64,000 bases of DNA. Origin: Bacilli bacterium. GTDB taxonomy: Bacteria; Bacillota_I; Bacilli_A; RF39; UBA660. A program made the translations under genes and the position numbers. The stretch is from the NCBI GenBank assembly GCA_017406955.1, contig JAFQXM010000007.1, positions 337,564-401,563 of the forward strand. Direction: 5' to 3'. The notes below the pieces were generated by a model. The model was not told the origin of the DNA. It worked only from the letters and a program-made list of their open reading frames with translations, and did no database searches. Below are positions 10,086 through 19,165 of this stretch, piece after piece (the first letter of the stretch is position 1; each line of letters opens with the position of its first letter).

Positions 10086-10292
10086 ATGAGTAAAATACTA
10101 GGAATTATTGTAGGATATATATTAATGGTAATGGGATGTTTTTATATTATATTATATTTTAATTTATTTACTTTTGGATTCACATTAAAAGAATATTTGT
10201 TATATATATTTACTAGATATGAGTGTTATTTTTTTATAATTGGTTTAATAATTTATATATATTCTAGTAATAGAAAGGGGAAGAGGCAATGA
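10086..10292 (+). CDS. Small two-helix membrane protein, unknown
   Basis: Sixty-eight residues with two predicted membrane helices (about 5-28 and 41-60) and a basic tail RKGKRQ. No clear ribosome site precedes the ATG, but the gene overlaps the next start by 4 bp, suggesting translational coupling. I do not recognise the family. Confidence 0.55.
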   Translation: MSKILGIIVGYILMVMGCFYIILYFNLFTFGFTLKEYLLYIFTRYECYFFIIGLIIYIYSSNRKGKRQ

Positions 10293-10945
10293 TTTATATT
10301 TATGATTTATTACTTAATTTTATGGATAGTAATAGATTAATAGAATTCTATGAATGGGATAGTAAAGATGGATTGGAACATATAAAAAAAATTCCACTAT
10401 TCAAAATATCATCTGTAGATATGGATAATATTATAAATAATAATATAAAAGTTAGTAAGGATTTTTTAGATAAAATCAATAATAAAACTACTTTGTATAG
10501 AAATAAATATAATATTAAATATGGAGTTTTATTTTGTGATTTAAATAAAGTAGTTGGAGTGGAATTTAATAAAGAAGGCACTATTATATGTAGAAGTAGT
10601 TTATTATTAGATGAAGAAGAAGATATTCTTGATGAAGTAAGTGTATTTGAAGATTATGATTTCAATTATAAAGTATTAAAAGAGTATACATATAATAGTT
10701 TTTTAACTAGAAAAGAATTATTTAAGAAAAACTATTTAGAAAAAGAATTAAAAAAAATATATACTGATAAATACTATGATAAATTTAATTATTTATATGA
10801 AGAAATATTTGGTAAAGATAACAAACCATTAGAGGATAAATATAAAATAATAATAAATGATATAAATAATAATTATAATAACAAGTATAATAAATTATAT
10901 GAAATAGTAAGGCTTAGTTATAAAAAAAACAGACTACATCAGTAG
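10289..10945 (+). CDS. YjbA-like (UPF0736/DUF3603) protein
   Basis: This 218-residue protein resembles B. subtilis YjbA as I remember it: a YIYDLLLNF start, an FYEWDSKDGLEHIKKIP segment, and a central YRNKYNIKYGVLFCD stretch followed by conserved ICRSSLLLDEEEDILDE. In B. subtilis yjbA lies next to trpS, and here trpS follows convergently, which supports the call. Function is unknown. GGGGAAGAGG precedes the start. The stop codon lies within the trpS terminator hairpin. Confidence 0.62.
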   Translation: MIYIYDLLLNFMDSNRLIEFYEWDSKDGLEHIKKIPLFKISSVDMDNIINNNIKVSKDFLDKINNKTTLYRNKYNIKYGVLFCDLNKVVGVEFNKEGTIICRSSLLLDEEEDILDEVSVFEDYDFNYKVLKEYTYNSFLTRKELFKKNYLEKELKKIYTDKYYDKFNYLYEEIFGKDNKPLEDKYKIIINDINNNYNNKYNKLYEIVRLSYKKNRLHQ

Positions 10946-10947
10946 TC
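10922..10947 (-). terminator. trpS terminator containing both convergent stop codons
   Basis: GACTAC (10932-10937) and GTAGTC (10942-10947) form a stem with loop ATCA. On the minus strand it is followed by eight T. The trpS TGA (10941-10939) and the TAG of the plus-strand gene (10943-10945) both lie inside it. Confidence 0.8.
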
Positions 10948-11940
10948 TATTTTCATAGCTTTTTTAACTTTCTTTATTTGTTCTTTAGCCTTTATTTTAG
11001 CTTTTATGCTTCCATCACTTAATATTTTGTCTACAAGTTCAGGATTATCTTCATATTTTTTTCTTCTTTCTTTAATAGGTTTTAAAAAGTCGTTTATCTT
11101 ATCTATAAGTTCTTTTTTACAAGCTACACATCCACGAGCTCCCTTTTTACATTCACTACATACAGTATCTAAGTTAGGATTATCTATTAATTTGTGATAA
11201 TAATAAACCATACATACTTCAGGATCAGCAGGATCATCTTTTTTTATCTTTTTAGGATCAGTAACTGCTCCCATGACTTTTTTCTTTATAGTCTCATTAT
11301 CATCAACTAAATATATTGCATTACCTAAACTTTTGCCCATTTTTTCATTGCCATCTAATCCTTTAACTCTAGTAGTTTTACTAAGTACTGGTTCAGGCTC
11401 TTTTAAAGTTTCACCATATATATTATTAAATTTTCTAACTATTTCTCTACATTGTTCTAGAAGAGGTAATTGATCATCTCCAACTGGAACTAGCTCTCCA
11501 TCAAAACAAGTAATATCCGCAGCTTGAGAAACAGGATAACCCAAAAATCCATAAGTAATACTTTCACCACTATTACCAAATAACTCTTTCTTTTGTGCTA
11601 TTTCACTTTTAACGGTAGGATTTCTTTGTAATCTTGAAACTGTTACTAGATTAGAATAAAATACAGTAAGTTCCGCAATCTCAGGTATTCTAGATTGTAC
11701 AAAGAAATTAACTTTTTCAGGATCTAGTCCAATAGATAATAAATCCATAGTTATTTCTTTAGTATTAAGTCTCACTTTTTCTGGATTATTAAAGTTATCA
11801 GTTAATCCTTGCACATCTGCAATCTCTAAATAAAAATCATAATCATCTTGTAATTTTAAATAATTTTGTCCCGCGCCAAAATAATGTCCTAAATGCAAAT
11901 TACCAGTAGGACGAAGACCTGTTAATATAGTTTTCTTCAT
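10939..11940 (-). CDS. trpS: Tryptophan-tRNA ligase
   Basis: A 333-residue class I synthetase that charges tRNA-Trp. The HIGH-type motif appears as LHLGHYFGA near residue 17 and the KMSKS-type motif as KMGKSLGN near 200. The protein also has the DVQGLTDN and GDDQLPLLEQ stretches of the family. Length matches bacterial TrpRS. AAGGAAGTGAT precedes the ATG. A CxxC/CxxC-like cluster (CSECKKGARGCVACKKEL) is in the C-terminal part. No T-box is visible in the short 79-bp upstream region shared with the divergent ASCH gene. Confidence 0.97.
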   Translation of the reverse strand: MKKTILTGLRPTGNLHLGHYFGAGQNYLKLQDDYDFYLEIADVQGLTDNFNNPEKVRLNTKEITMDLLSIGLDPEKVNFFVQSRIPEIAELTVFYSNLVTVSRLQRNPTVKSEIAQKKELFGNSGESITYGFLGYPVSQAADITCFDGELVPVGDDQLPLLEQCREIVRKFNNIYGETLKEPEPVLSKTTRVKGLDGNEKMGKSLGNAIYLVDDNETIKKKVMGAVTDPKKIKKDDPADPEVCMVYYYHKLIDNPNLDTVCSECKKGARGCVACKKELIDKINDFLKPIKERRKKYEDNPELVDKILSDGSIKAKIKAKEQIKKVKKAMKIDY

Positions 11941-11997
11941 ATTATCACTTCCTTTATTAATTTTATCATAAATAACTAATATTTAAAACAATTATGA

Positions 11998-12003
11998 TAT
12001 AAT
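11998..12003 (+). promoter_or_regulatory. Probable -10 box of the ASCH gene
   Basis: TATAAT lies 16 bp before the ASCH start in the 79-bp gap shared with divergent trpS. No good -35 is evident. Confidence 0.45.
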
Positions 12004-12019
12004 TTTATTAGGTGATTAT

Positions 12020-12400
12020 ATGAAAACTCTAACTATAAAACAACCTTATGCATCTTTAATAGTAAATAATCATAAGAAGTATGAATTTAGAAGTTGGAAA
12101 ACTAATTATAGAGGAAAAATATTAATACATGCTGGTTTATCTAAAGATAAGAATATAAATAAATTTGATAATTATAATTTAGATTATATATATGGCGCAA
12201 TTATAGGAGAAGCTGAAATTATTGATTGTATATTAGTAGATGAAGTATTTAATAATAAATTATGTAAAGAAGATAAAATTATATATGGATCTGATCATAT
12301 AGATGAATATGCTTGGAAATTAGAAAATATAAAAAAATATGATAAACCTATTTATGTAAAAGGTAAGCTTGGTTTATGGAATTATGATTTACATGAATAA
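12020..12400 (+). CDS. ASCH-domain protein
   Basis: The 126-residue protein carries an ASCH fold: TIKQPYASLIVNNHKKYEFRSW at the start, RGKILIHAG, IIGEAEI and a final YAWKLEN/KGKLGLW region. ASCH proteins bind RNA or modified nucleosides and some are nucleases; the substrate here is unknown. It has AGGTGATTAT before the ATG and its own promoter. Confidence 0.85.
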   Translation: MKTLTIKQPYASLIVNNHKKYEFRSWKTNYRGKILIHAGLSKDKNINKFDNYNLDYIYGAIIGEAEIIDCILVDEVFNNKLCKEDKIIYGSDHIDEYAWKLENIKKYDKPIYVKGKLGLWNYDLHE

Positions 12401-12444
12401 TATATTATGTTATAATATATAACGATTTTTGAAGGAGGATTATT

Positions 12445-13434
12445 ATGAAAGATTTTTTAAGTGATATACAAAATATGAATTATCCATTTGATAAAAATAC
12501 TTTTAATTTAGTTTTAGATTTATATAATAATCCAAAAAAAGTCTTCAAAGATAATAAAACTATTAATAATTATATAACAGATAATGGATTAGGTGGTTTT
12601 ATATTTAAATTACTTAATACAGAGATGGATACTAGAGGAAAAAGTGTATTAAGAGAAAGAAATGATTATTTAGATAGATTAACACAAGATATAGAAAAAT
12701 ATCCATATGTAGTGACACTAAATAATAAGTGGATACGTGTTGATGGGGTAAATAATGATAAAGAATTTAATATTAATAATATAAAACATAGATTTTATAT
12801 TTCTCCATTAAGAGAAGATTTATATAGATTTTCAATTAAGTTATATGATAAATTTAAAGAAAATAATATTAATTTTTCATTTAAAGTATTAGATGAAAAA
12901 TATAGATATAATAAACAACATAGAAAAGATGCAATTACTATTTTTGTTGATGATAATAATTTTGATGATGTATATAAATCTTTGGAAGATTTTTCTTTGG
13001 AAAATAAAGGATTAATAAGGAGATGTCATAAACCTTCTGTAATTACTATGAATTTTAGTAATTGGTTAGGATACTCAAAAGAAGAACAAAATCAAAAAGA
13101 TCCAAGTTCTTATATTGGAAATTTTGCTTATTGTTTTAAGATTGCATTAGAAAACTTTTGTTCTGATTATCTAAGAAAGGGAGAATATGTAATTATACCT
13201 AAAAAGGATAAAGAACATAATTATGAAGATGTTAAATATAATGCTGATTCATTTTTTGAAAATAGTAATTATTATGATTTAAGGTTATATGAACTAACTA
13301 AAGAAATTATAAATAATGACAATAAAAATGAATTATATAGTTATTTAGTAACCGCACTAAAAATAAATAATTATGATATTGATAATTTTCCAGTTAGTAA
13401 AAATAAAATTAAAATAAAAAGACCTAATGAATAG
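12445..13434 (+). CDS. Unknown protein with possible HopA1-family similarity
   Basis: A 329-residue soluble protein. A central stretch (about 110-240) has a layout I associate with the HopA1 effector family: INFSFKVLDEKYRYNK, RKDAITIFVDDNNFDDVY, then a Pro-containing strand and a Gly/Asp/Pro-Ser segment ending SSYIGNFAYCFKIALE. HopA1-like proteins occur outside type III effectors, including near lanthipeptide genes, with unknown function. This reading is from pattern memory only. AAGGAGG precedes the start and a TATAAT-rich region lies upstream. Confidence 0.4.
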   Translation: MKDFLSDIQNMNYPFDKNTFNLVLDLYNNPKKVFKDNKTINNYITDNGLGGFIFKLLNTEMDTRGKSVLRERNDYLDRLTQDIEKYPYVVTLNNKWIRVDGVNNDKEFNINNIKHRFYISPLREDLYRFSIKLYDKFKENNINFSFKVLDEKYRYNKQHRKDAITIFVDDNNFDDVYKSLEDFSLENKGLIRRCHKPSVITMNFSNWLGYSKEEQNQKDPSSYIGNFAYCFKIALENFCSDYLRKGEYVIIPKKDKEHNYEDVKYNADSFFENSNYYDLRLYELTKEIINNDNKNELYSYLVTALKINNYDIDNFPVSKNKIKIKRPNE

Positions 13435-13477
13435 AATATATTTAGTAGTAAATAATATAAAATAGTAGGGTGGTAGT

Positions 13478-13954
13478 ATGGTTGAAGAGAGTTTAATAAA
13501 ACATTTTTCTAATAAAAAACTAGAATGGGTAAAAATTTATTTACTTTTAATTAGTTATGAAGCATTAAGGGCAGATCTATTTTTAGATAATAATTTTAAA
13601 GAAGAGGAAGTATTATTAATTAAAGAAGAAGTTAATAGATCTAGAAGTATAGAAGAATTATTTAAAAAGTTAGAAAGAATAAAAATACAAAATAATAAAA
13701 TCAAAAAAGACAATTTAAATTCTAAATTACCTATAGAAGAATTTGGACCTTTTACAAAAGAAGTTGAGAACATTTTAAGAGAAAATGTTATTGATAATAT
13801 GGATGATTTATTAAATACTGATCTAAAATATGATATAATGACTACTACTGCTGCTAAAGAGGATATAGAATTTATGAAAAAGTGGTATGATTTTTCTGAT
13901 CATGAAGATAAGGTAAAACAATTGACAAAAACTAATAAAAATAGTAAAATATAG
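13478..13954 (+). CDS. Unknown 158-residue helical protein
   Basis: A highly charged, mostly alpha-helical soluble protein with no motif I recognise. It begins 43 bp after the preceding gene with GTAGGGTGGTAGT before the ATG, so the two may be co-expressed. Its last 11 codons contain a promoter for the next transcription unit. Confidence 0.55.
   Translation: MVEESLIKHFSNKKLEWVKIYLLLISYEALRADLFLDNNFKEEEVLLIKEEVNRSRSIEELFKKLERIKIQNNKIKKDNLNSKLPIEEFGPFTKEVENILRENVIDNMDDLLNTDLKYDIMTTTAAKEDIEFMKKWYDFSDHEDKVKQLTKTNKNSKI
13922..13950 (+). promoter_or_regulatory. Promoter of the T-box/gatCAB-aspS operon
   Basis: TTGACA (13922-13927), 17-bp spacing, TAAAAT (13945-13950). It lies inside the 3' end of the preceding coding region and points into the T-box leader. 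Confidence 0.75.
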
Positions 13955-13956
13955 AA

Positions 13957-14188
13957 GAAATCAATGAAGAAGAGAAGTAGGAACTATCCCTATTAATAGA
14001 GAGCTAAGGTTTGGTGGAACTTAGTAATATATAGTTTTGAATAACACTTCTGAGTACTTAAAGAAATATAGTAGACTAAGTCGGTGATCCCGTTAAAGAT
14101 CGTAAAGTGATTATAAGTAATTATAATAATTTGGGTGGTACCGCGGATACTAGTTTCGTCCCTTTATAGGATGAGACTGGTATTTTTT
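13957..14188 (+). ncRNA. T-box riboswitch, asparagine specifier (AAC)
   Basis: A classic T-box leader. Stem I runs from about 13966 to 14058. It has an AGAAGTA 5' arm, a distal loop around GGTTTGGTGG, and a 3' arm ACTTCTGAG. The specifier position is directly before this arm and followed by A, as in glycyl T-boxes, and reads AAC (14043-14045), an Asn codon. The conserved T-box GGGTGGTACCGCGG is at 14133-14146, overlapping the competing terminator. Uncharged tRNA-Asn should stabilise the antiterminator and switch on gatCAB-aspS. Confidence 0.93.
14147..14188 (+). terminator. Regulated terminator of the T-box
   Basis: ATACTAGTTTCGTCC (14147-14161) pairs over 15 positions, three of them G-T, with 14169-14183. 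A run of T follows. It is mutually exclusive with the antiterminator formed by the T-box sequence. Confidence 0.9.
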
Positions 14189-14205
14189 ATTTAAGGAGGA
14201 ATATT

Positions 14206-14496
14206 ATGATAGATAAAAGCAAGTTAAAAGATTATGCTAATAAGTTAATGTTTGATATGGAAGATTCTGAATATGAAACATTACAAGAAGAGTTTGATGT
14301 TATTTTAAAACAAATGGAATTAATAGGTAAAATTCCTAATATTAGTAGTGTAGAACCAATGACTTTTCCATATAAAAATGAAGATGTAGACTTGCGAGAA
14401 GATGAAGTTAGAGATTATTTAACTGTAGGTGAAGTATTAGATAATACTAAGTATCAAGTTAATGATCAAGTTAAAGTTCCAAAGGTGGTGGAATAA
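14206..14496 (+). CDS. gatC: Asp/Glu-tRNA amidotransferase subunit C
   Basis: A 96-residue GatC, the small subunit that wraps around GatA and stabilises the GatCAB complex. The family ending around VEPMTFPYKN and LREDEVRD is clear. AAGGAGG precedes the ATG, 18 bp after the T-box terminator. Its stop overlaps the gatA start by 1 bp. The operon gatC-gatA-gatB-aspS is fully overlapping, which suggests coupled translation. Confidence 0.95.
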   Translation: MIDKSKLKDYANKLMFDMEDSEYETLQEEFDVILKQMELIGKIPNISSVEPMTFPYKNEDVDLREDEVRDYLTVGEVLDNTKYQVNDQVKVPKVVE

Positions 14497-15950
14497 TGTA
14501 TAGAGGAAAAAGTATTACAGAGTTACGTGAATTATTAGACAAGGAAGAATTAACTAGTGAAGAGTTATTTGATAAAGCGAAAAAGTTAGCTTATGCTTTT
14601 CAAGAAGATTATAATTCATTTGTAACTATTATGGATGATTATAAAATTAAAAGAAGAAGTGATAGTCTAATTAAAGGTATTCCATATGCATTAAAAGATA
14701 ATTTTTCTACTAATGGGATACTAACTACATCATCATCTAATATTTTAAAAGATTATGTTCCAGTATATGATGCGACTATTTATAAAAAGTTAAGAAAAGC
14801 TGGAGGAGTATTAGTTGGTAAAACTGTATTAGATGAACTTGCTATGGGTGGTACTGGTACTACTGCACATACTGGAGTAGTTAAAAATCCATGGAATAAG
14901 ACATGCATGACTGGAGGATCTAGTGCAGGAAGTGCAGCTGCTGTTGCCTTAGGTATAGTTCCATTTTCAATAGGTTCTGATACAGGAGATTCTATTAGAA
15001 AACCAGCATCATTCTGTGGAGTAGTAGGTTATAAACCAACATATGGTCTTATTTCCAGATATGGATTATTCGCATTCGCTTCAAGCCTAGACCATGTAGG
15101 AGTACTTTCTCGTAATGTTAAAGATAGTGCTATTGTTACAGATATAATTAAAGGTAAAGATATAAATGATATGGTTACTATTAATTATGATAAGAATTTA
15201 GTAGAATCACTAGATAATGATATTAAAGGTAAAAAACTATTTTATATAAAAGAAATATGTGATAAATCACAATATACAGATAAAGATACTCTTAAAGTAT
15301 TAGATGATTTTTATAAATTATTAGATAAATGTAGAGAGTTAGGATTTATAGTAGAAGAAGTATCTATAGATAAAGCTTTATTAGAAGCAGTATATCCTAC
15401 ATATATGACTATTAGTTGTGCAGAAGCAACATCAAACAATTCTAATCTTACAGGAATACAATTTGGACCTCGTGGAGAAGGTAATTCAGTAGAAGAGATT
15501 ATGTTTGATGCTAGAACTAAAGGATTTTCTGAGTTAATTAAAAGAAGATTTGTATTAGGTAGTTATATTCTTCAAAAAGAAAATCAAGAAAAATTATTCT
15601 TAAATGCTTGTAGAGTTAGAAGATTAATAGTTGATAAAATGAATGAATTATTTAAAGACTATGATGGTATGATTTTACCTGCTAGTGGAGGAGGAGCTCC
15701 TAGTTTTGATGATTCTTCTGAAAAACTATCTAGTAAATACTTACTTTTAGAAAACCATCTAGCAATAGGTAACTTTGGTGGATTCCCATCAATTACTATA
15801 CCATTTACATTTAGTAACGATATGCCAGTAGGAGTAAACATTACAGGTAGAGTTAAAGATGATGATTTAGTTTTAAATATGGCTAATAAGATAGAAAGTG
15901 TTACTGGATATAAAGATATCTATTCTAAGGTAGGTGATATAGATGTATAA
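14496..15950 (+). CDS. gatA: Asp/Glu-tRNA amidotransferase subunit A
   Basis: A 484-residue amidase that releases ammonia from glutamine for conversion of Asp-tRNA(Asn) or Glu-tRNA(Gln). The Ser-cisSer-Lys triad context is present: Lys in PYALKDNFS, cis-Ser in GGSSAGSAAA and the nucleophile in SDTGDSIRKPA. The usual DTGGS reads DTGDS here, a Gly to Asp change beside the nucleophile. The start overlaps gatC and the end overlaps gatB by 8 bp. Confidence 0.96.
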   Translation: MYRGKSITELRELLDKEELTSEELFDKAKKLAYAFQEDYNSFVTIMDDYKIKRRSDSLIKGIPYALKDNFSTNGILTTSSSNILKDYVPVYDATIYKKLRKAGGVLVGKTVLDELAMGGTGTTAHTGVVKNPWNKTCMTGGSSAGSAAAVALGIVPFSIGSDTGDSIRKPASFCGVVGYKPTYGLISRYGLFAFASSLDHVGVLSRNVKDSAIVTDIIKGKDINDMVTINYDKNLVESLDNDIKGKKLFYIKEICDKSQYTDKDTLKVLDDFYKLLDKCRELGFIVEEVSIDKALLEAVYPTYMTISCAEATSNNSNLTGIQFGPRGEGNSVEEIMFDARTKGFSELIKRRFVLGSYILQKENQEKLFLNACRVRRLIVDKMNELFKDYDGMILPASGGGAPSFDDSSEKLSSKYLLLENHLAIGNFGGFPSITIPFTFSNDMPVGVNITGRVKDDDLVLNMANKIESVTGYKDIYSKVGDIDV

Positions 15951-17376
15951 AGTAGTTATAGGATTAGAAGTTCATTGTGAATTAGAAACTAAATCTAAAA
16001 ACTTTTCATCTGCACCAAATGAGTTTACTAAAATACCTAATATAAATGTAGGCACTGTAGATTTAGGACTTCCTGGAATACTTCCAGTTGCGAATAAAGA
16101 AGCAGTAAAGAAAGCTTTATATACTTCTATGGCCCTAAACTGTAAACTTCCAGATGAAATAATATTTGATAGAAAAAATTATTATTATGCAGATTTACCT
16201 AAAGGATATCAGATTACTCAAAATACTAAACCAGTAGGAGTAGGTGGATATTTAGATATCTTAGTAAATGGTAAAATAAAACGTGTTACTTTACATGATG
16301 TACATTTAGAAGAAGATACTGCCTCTTTAGAACATCATCCAAAGTATTCATTAATTGATTATAATAGAAGTGGTATTCCACTACTTGAAATAGTAAGTGA
16401 TCCATGTATTGAAAGTGCTGATGAAGCAGTACAGTACTTAGAAGATTTAAGAGATTTATTCTTATACTTAGGAGTAAGTGAAGCTAAAAGTAATTATGGT
16501 CAAATGAGATGTGATGTAAATATATCTCTAATGAAAGATACTGATACTGAGTTAGGTACTAAAGTAGAAATGAAAAATATAAACGCTTTTAATAATGTAA
16601 GGGCGGCTATTGAATATGAAATTAAAAGACAAAGTGAGTTACTTGATAAGGGAGAAAAAGTTGTTCAAGAAACTCGTAGAATTGCAGAAGATGGTAAAAC
16701 ATATTCAATGAGAGAAAAAGTAGATGCAGTTGATTATAAATACTTTGTTGAACCTAATATACCATCAACTCCAGTAACAGATGAGTTACTTGATGAATTA
16801 AAATCTAATTTACCAGAATTAAAATTATCTAGATATTTAAAGTATAAAGAATTAGGTTTAAGTGATGAAGATGCATTAACTTTATCTAAAGATAGAGGTG
16901 TTTCTGATTACTTTGAAAGAGTAATAGAAAAAAGTGATGTAAATACTGCAGTTAATTTTATGACTACATCTATTTTATCCACATTAAATAAATTAGAGAT
17001 TAATATAGATGAGTTATTTATAACATCAAATATGTTAAGTGGAGTAGTTGATTTAGTTAGTAAAGGAAATATCTCTTTGGATCATGGTAAAAAAATCTTA
17101 TATCAAGCCATAGATGAAGAAAAAGATCCTAATCTATTAATTAAAAAAGCAGGATTACATCAAATTAATGATGAAGATGAATTATTAGAATTAATTAAAT
17201 CTATAATGGAAGAAAACACTGAAGTAGTTAGACAATATGTAGAAGATGGTAATATGTCTGCCATTAATTTCTTTATAGGTCAAACTATGAAAAAATCTAA
17301 TAGACAGGCTAATCCAAATAAATCAAAAGAAATTATTACTAAAGAATTAGAAAGGAGAAAAGAAGATGCAAAATAA
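15943..17376 (+). CDS. gatB: Asp/Glu-tRNA amidotransferase subunit B
   Basis: A 477-residue GatB, the kinase/transamidase subunit that phosphorylates the mischarged aminoacyl-tRNA and adds ammonia. It begins VIGLEVHCELET and carries HDVHLEEDTASLEH, DYNRSGIPLLEIVSDP and YFVEPNIP, all family signatures, then the C-terminal YqeY-like tail domain. It overlaps gatA by 8 bp and aspS by 11 bp. Confidence 0.97.
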   Translation: MYKVVIGLEVHCELETKSKNFSSAPNEFTKIPNINVGTVDLGLPGILPVANKEAVKKALYTSMALNCKLPDEIIFDRKNYYYADLPKGYQITQNTKPVGVGGYLDILVNGKIKRVTLHDVHLEEDTASLEHHPKYSLIDYNRSGIPLLEIVSDPCIESADEAVQYLEDLRDLFLYLGVSEAKSNYGQMRCDVNISLMKDTDTELGTKVEMKNINAFNNVRAAIEYEIKRQSELLDKGEKVVQETRRIAEDGKTYSMREKVDAVDYKYFVEPNIPSTPVTDELLDELKSNLPELKLSRYLKYKELGLSDEDALTLSKDRGVSDYFERVIEKSDVNTAVNFMTTSILSTLNKLEINIDELFITSNMLSGVVDLVSKGNISLDHGKKILYQAIDEEKDPNLLIKKAGLHQINDEDELLELIKSIMEENTEVVRQYVEDGNMSAINFFIGQTMKKSNRQANPNKSKEIITKELERRKEDAK

Positions 17377-19108
17377 ATATAGAACAAATTATTGTGGAGA
17401 ACTAACTGAGAAAGATATAGATAAAAAGGTTCGTGTTGCGGGATTTGTTGAAAATATTAGAGATCATGGAGGAGTTATTTTTGTAGATATTAGAGATAAT
17501 ACAGGAGTAATTCAAGTAGTTAGTAATGATGACTCTATATTCGATGGAATTACTCGTGAGTCTTCTATTACTTTGGAAGGTATAATACGTAAAAGAGGAG
17601 AAGATGATTATAATGAAAGAATTTCTACTGGTACTATTGAATTATTAGTAGAAAGTCTTGAAGTATTAGGAAAAGCTTCTAATGTATTACCATTTGAGGT
17701 AATGACTTCAAGGGATAGTGGAGAAGATATAAGACTAAAATATAGATATTTAGACTTACGTAATCCTAAAGTAAAAGATACAGTTATTTTTAGAACTAAA
17801 GTAATAGATTATATGAGACAAATTATGAAAGATGAAGATTTCTTAGAAATTAATACACCAATACTTACTGCATCATCTCCAGAAGGAGCTAGAGACTTTA
17901 TCGTTCCATCTCGTAAATTTAAAGGAAAGTTCTATGCACTTCCACAAGCGCCACAACAATTTAAACAATTATTAATGTGTGGAGGATTTGATAAATATTT
18001 CCAAATTGCACCATGTTTTAGAGATGAAGATGCTAGAAGTGATAGAATCTATGGAGAGTTTTATCAATTAGATTTTGAAATGGCTTTTGCTGAAGAAGAT
18101 GATGTTTTAAGAATTGGTGAAAAAATATTTTATGATACATTTAAAAAATTCAGTGATAAAAAAATCACTGATACACCATTTCCTAGATTAAGTTTTAAAG
18201 AAGCAATGGATCGTTTTGGTACTGATAAACCAGATTTAAGAAATCCACTTGAGTTAATTGACTTAACAGATGTATTTGAAGAAACTAGTTTTAGACCATT
18301 TAGAGGAGTTACTGTTAAAGGTATAGTTGTAGATGATATCGCATCTAAATCAAACTCATGGTTTAATGAATTAGTTGATTATGCTAAAACTATTGGTATG
18401 CCAGGTATAGGATATTTTAAAGTAATGGATGATATGAGTTTTGCTGGTCCAATAGATAAGTTTTTATCTGAAGATGAAAGAGAAGATTTAATAGAAGTTG
18501 GTAACTTAAAACCAGGTAGTGTAATATTTTTTATCGCAGATAGAAAGAATGCTGCTAAAAATGCTGGACTAATTAGAGATGAATTAGGTCGTAAATTAGA
18601 ATTAATTAATAAAGATGAATTTAAATTCTGTATAGTAAAAGACTTCCCAATGTATGAATGGAGTGAAGAAGAAGATCAGTATATCTTTACACATAATCCA
18701 TTTAGTATGCCACAAGGTGGTATGGAAGCTTTAACTAGTAAGAAGCCAGAAGAAGTACTTGCATATCAATTTGATTTTGTATGTAATGGAATTGAAATGG
18801 CTAGTGGAGCTGTTCGTAATCATGATTTAGATATTATGAAGAAAGCTTTTGAAATTGCAGGATATTCTGAAGAAGAATTAAAAAATAGATTTAAGGCATT
18901 ATATGAAGCATTTAAATATGGAGCACCACCTCATGCAGGAATGGCTCCTGGAATTGATAGAATGTTAATGTTGTTATTAGATGAAGAGTCTATTAGGGAA
19001 ACAATCGCATTCCCAATGAGTGCTGCTGGTAGTGATGCTATGATGGATAGTCCATCTGAAGTTACTGAAATGCAATTAAGAGAAGCTCATATTAAAGTAA
19101 GAGATTAA
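17366..19108 (+). CDS. aspS: Aspartate-tRNA ligase, probably non-discriminating
   Basis: A 580-residue bacterial-type class II AspRS: an N-terminal OB domain (RVAGFVENIRDHGGVIFVDI), motif 2 in FRDEDARSDR, a GAD insertion (about 285-410), and motif 3 near APGIDRMLMLLLDE. Being last in an Asn-T-box gatCAB operon implies that it also charges tRNA-Asn with Asp for amidation. This inference rests on context, not on residues I can check. AAAGGAGAAAAGAAG lies before the ATG inside gatB. Confidence 0.96.
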   Translation: MQNKYRTNYCGELTEKDIDKKVRVAGFVENIRDHGGVIFVDIRDNTGVIQVVSNDDSIFDGITRESSITLEGIIRKRGEDDYNERISTGTIELLVESLEVLGKASNVLPFEVMTSRDSGEDIRLKYRYLDLRNPKVKDTVIFRTKVIDYMRQIMKDEDFLEINTPILTASSPEGARDFIVPSRKFKGKFYALPQAPQQFKQLLMCGGFDKYFQIAPCFRDEDARSDRIYGEFYQLDFEMAFAEEDDVLRIGEKIFYDTFKKFSDKKITDTPFPRLSFKEAMDRFGTDKPDLRNPLELIDLTDVFEETSFRPFRGVTVKGIVVDDIASKSNSWFNELVDYAKTIGMPGIGYFKVMDDMSFAGPIDKFLSEDEREDLIEVGNLKPGSVIFFIADRKNAAKNAGLIRDELGRKLELINKDEFKFCIVKDFPMYEWSEEEDQYIFTHNPFSMPQGGMEALTSKKPEEVLAYQFDFVCNGIEMASGAVRNHDLDIMKKAFEIAGYSEEELKNRFKALYEAFKYGAPPHAGMAPGIDRMLMLLLDEESIRETIAFPMSAAGSDAMMDSPSEVTEMQLREAHIKVRD

Positions 19109-19114
19109 AATATA

Positions 19115-19143
19115 TTGTTTTAAATTAAATAATAAGGTATAAT
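19115..19143 (+). promoter_or_regulatory. Promoter of tig
   Basis: TTGTTT (19115-19120), 17-bp spacing, TATAAT (19138-19143), 22 bp before the tig ATG. Confidence 0.7.
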
Positions 19144-19165
19144 ATAAAACGTTGGAGGGATATAA

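Noticed and set aside
11941..12019. A Trp-specific T-box or leader peptide for trpS
   Set aside because: The gap to the divergent gene is only 79 bp and lacks the GGTGG T-box motif.
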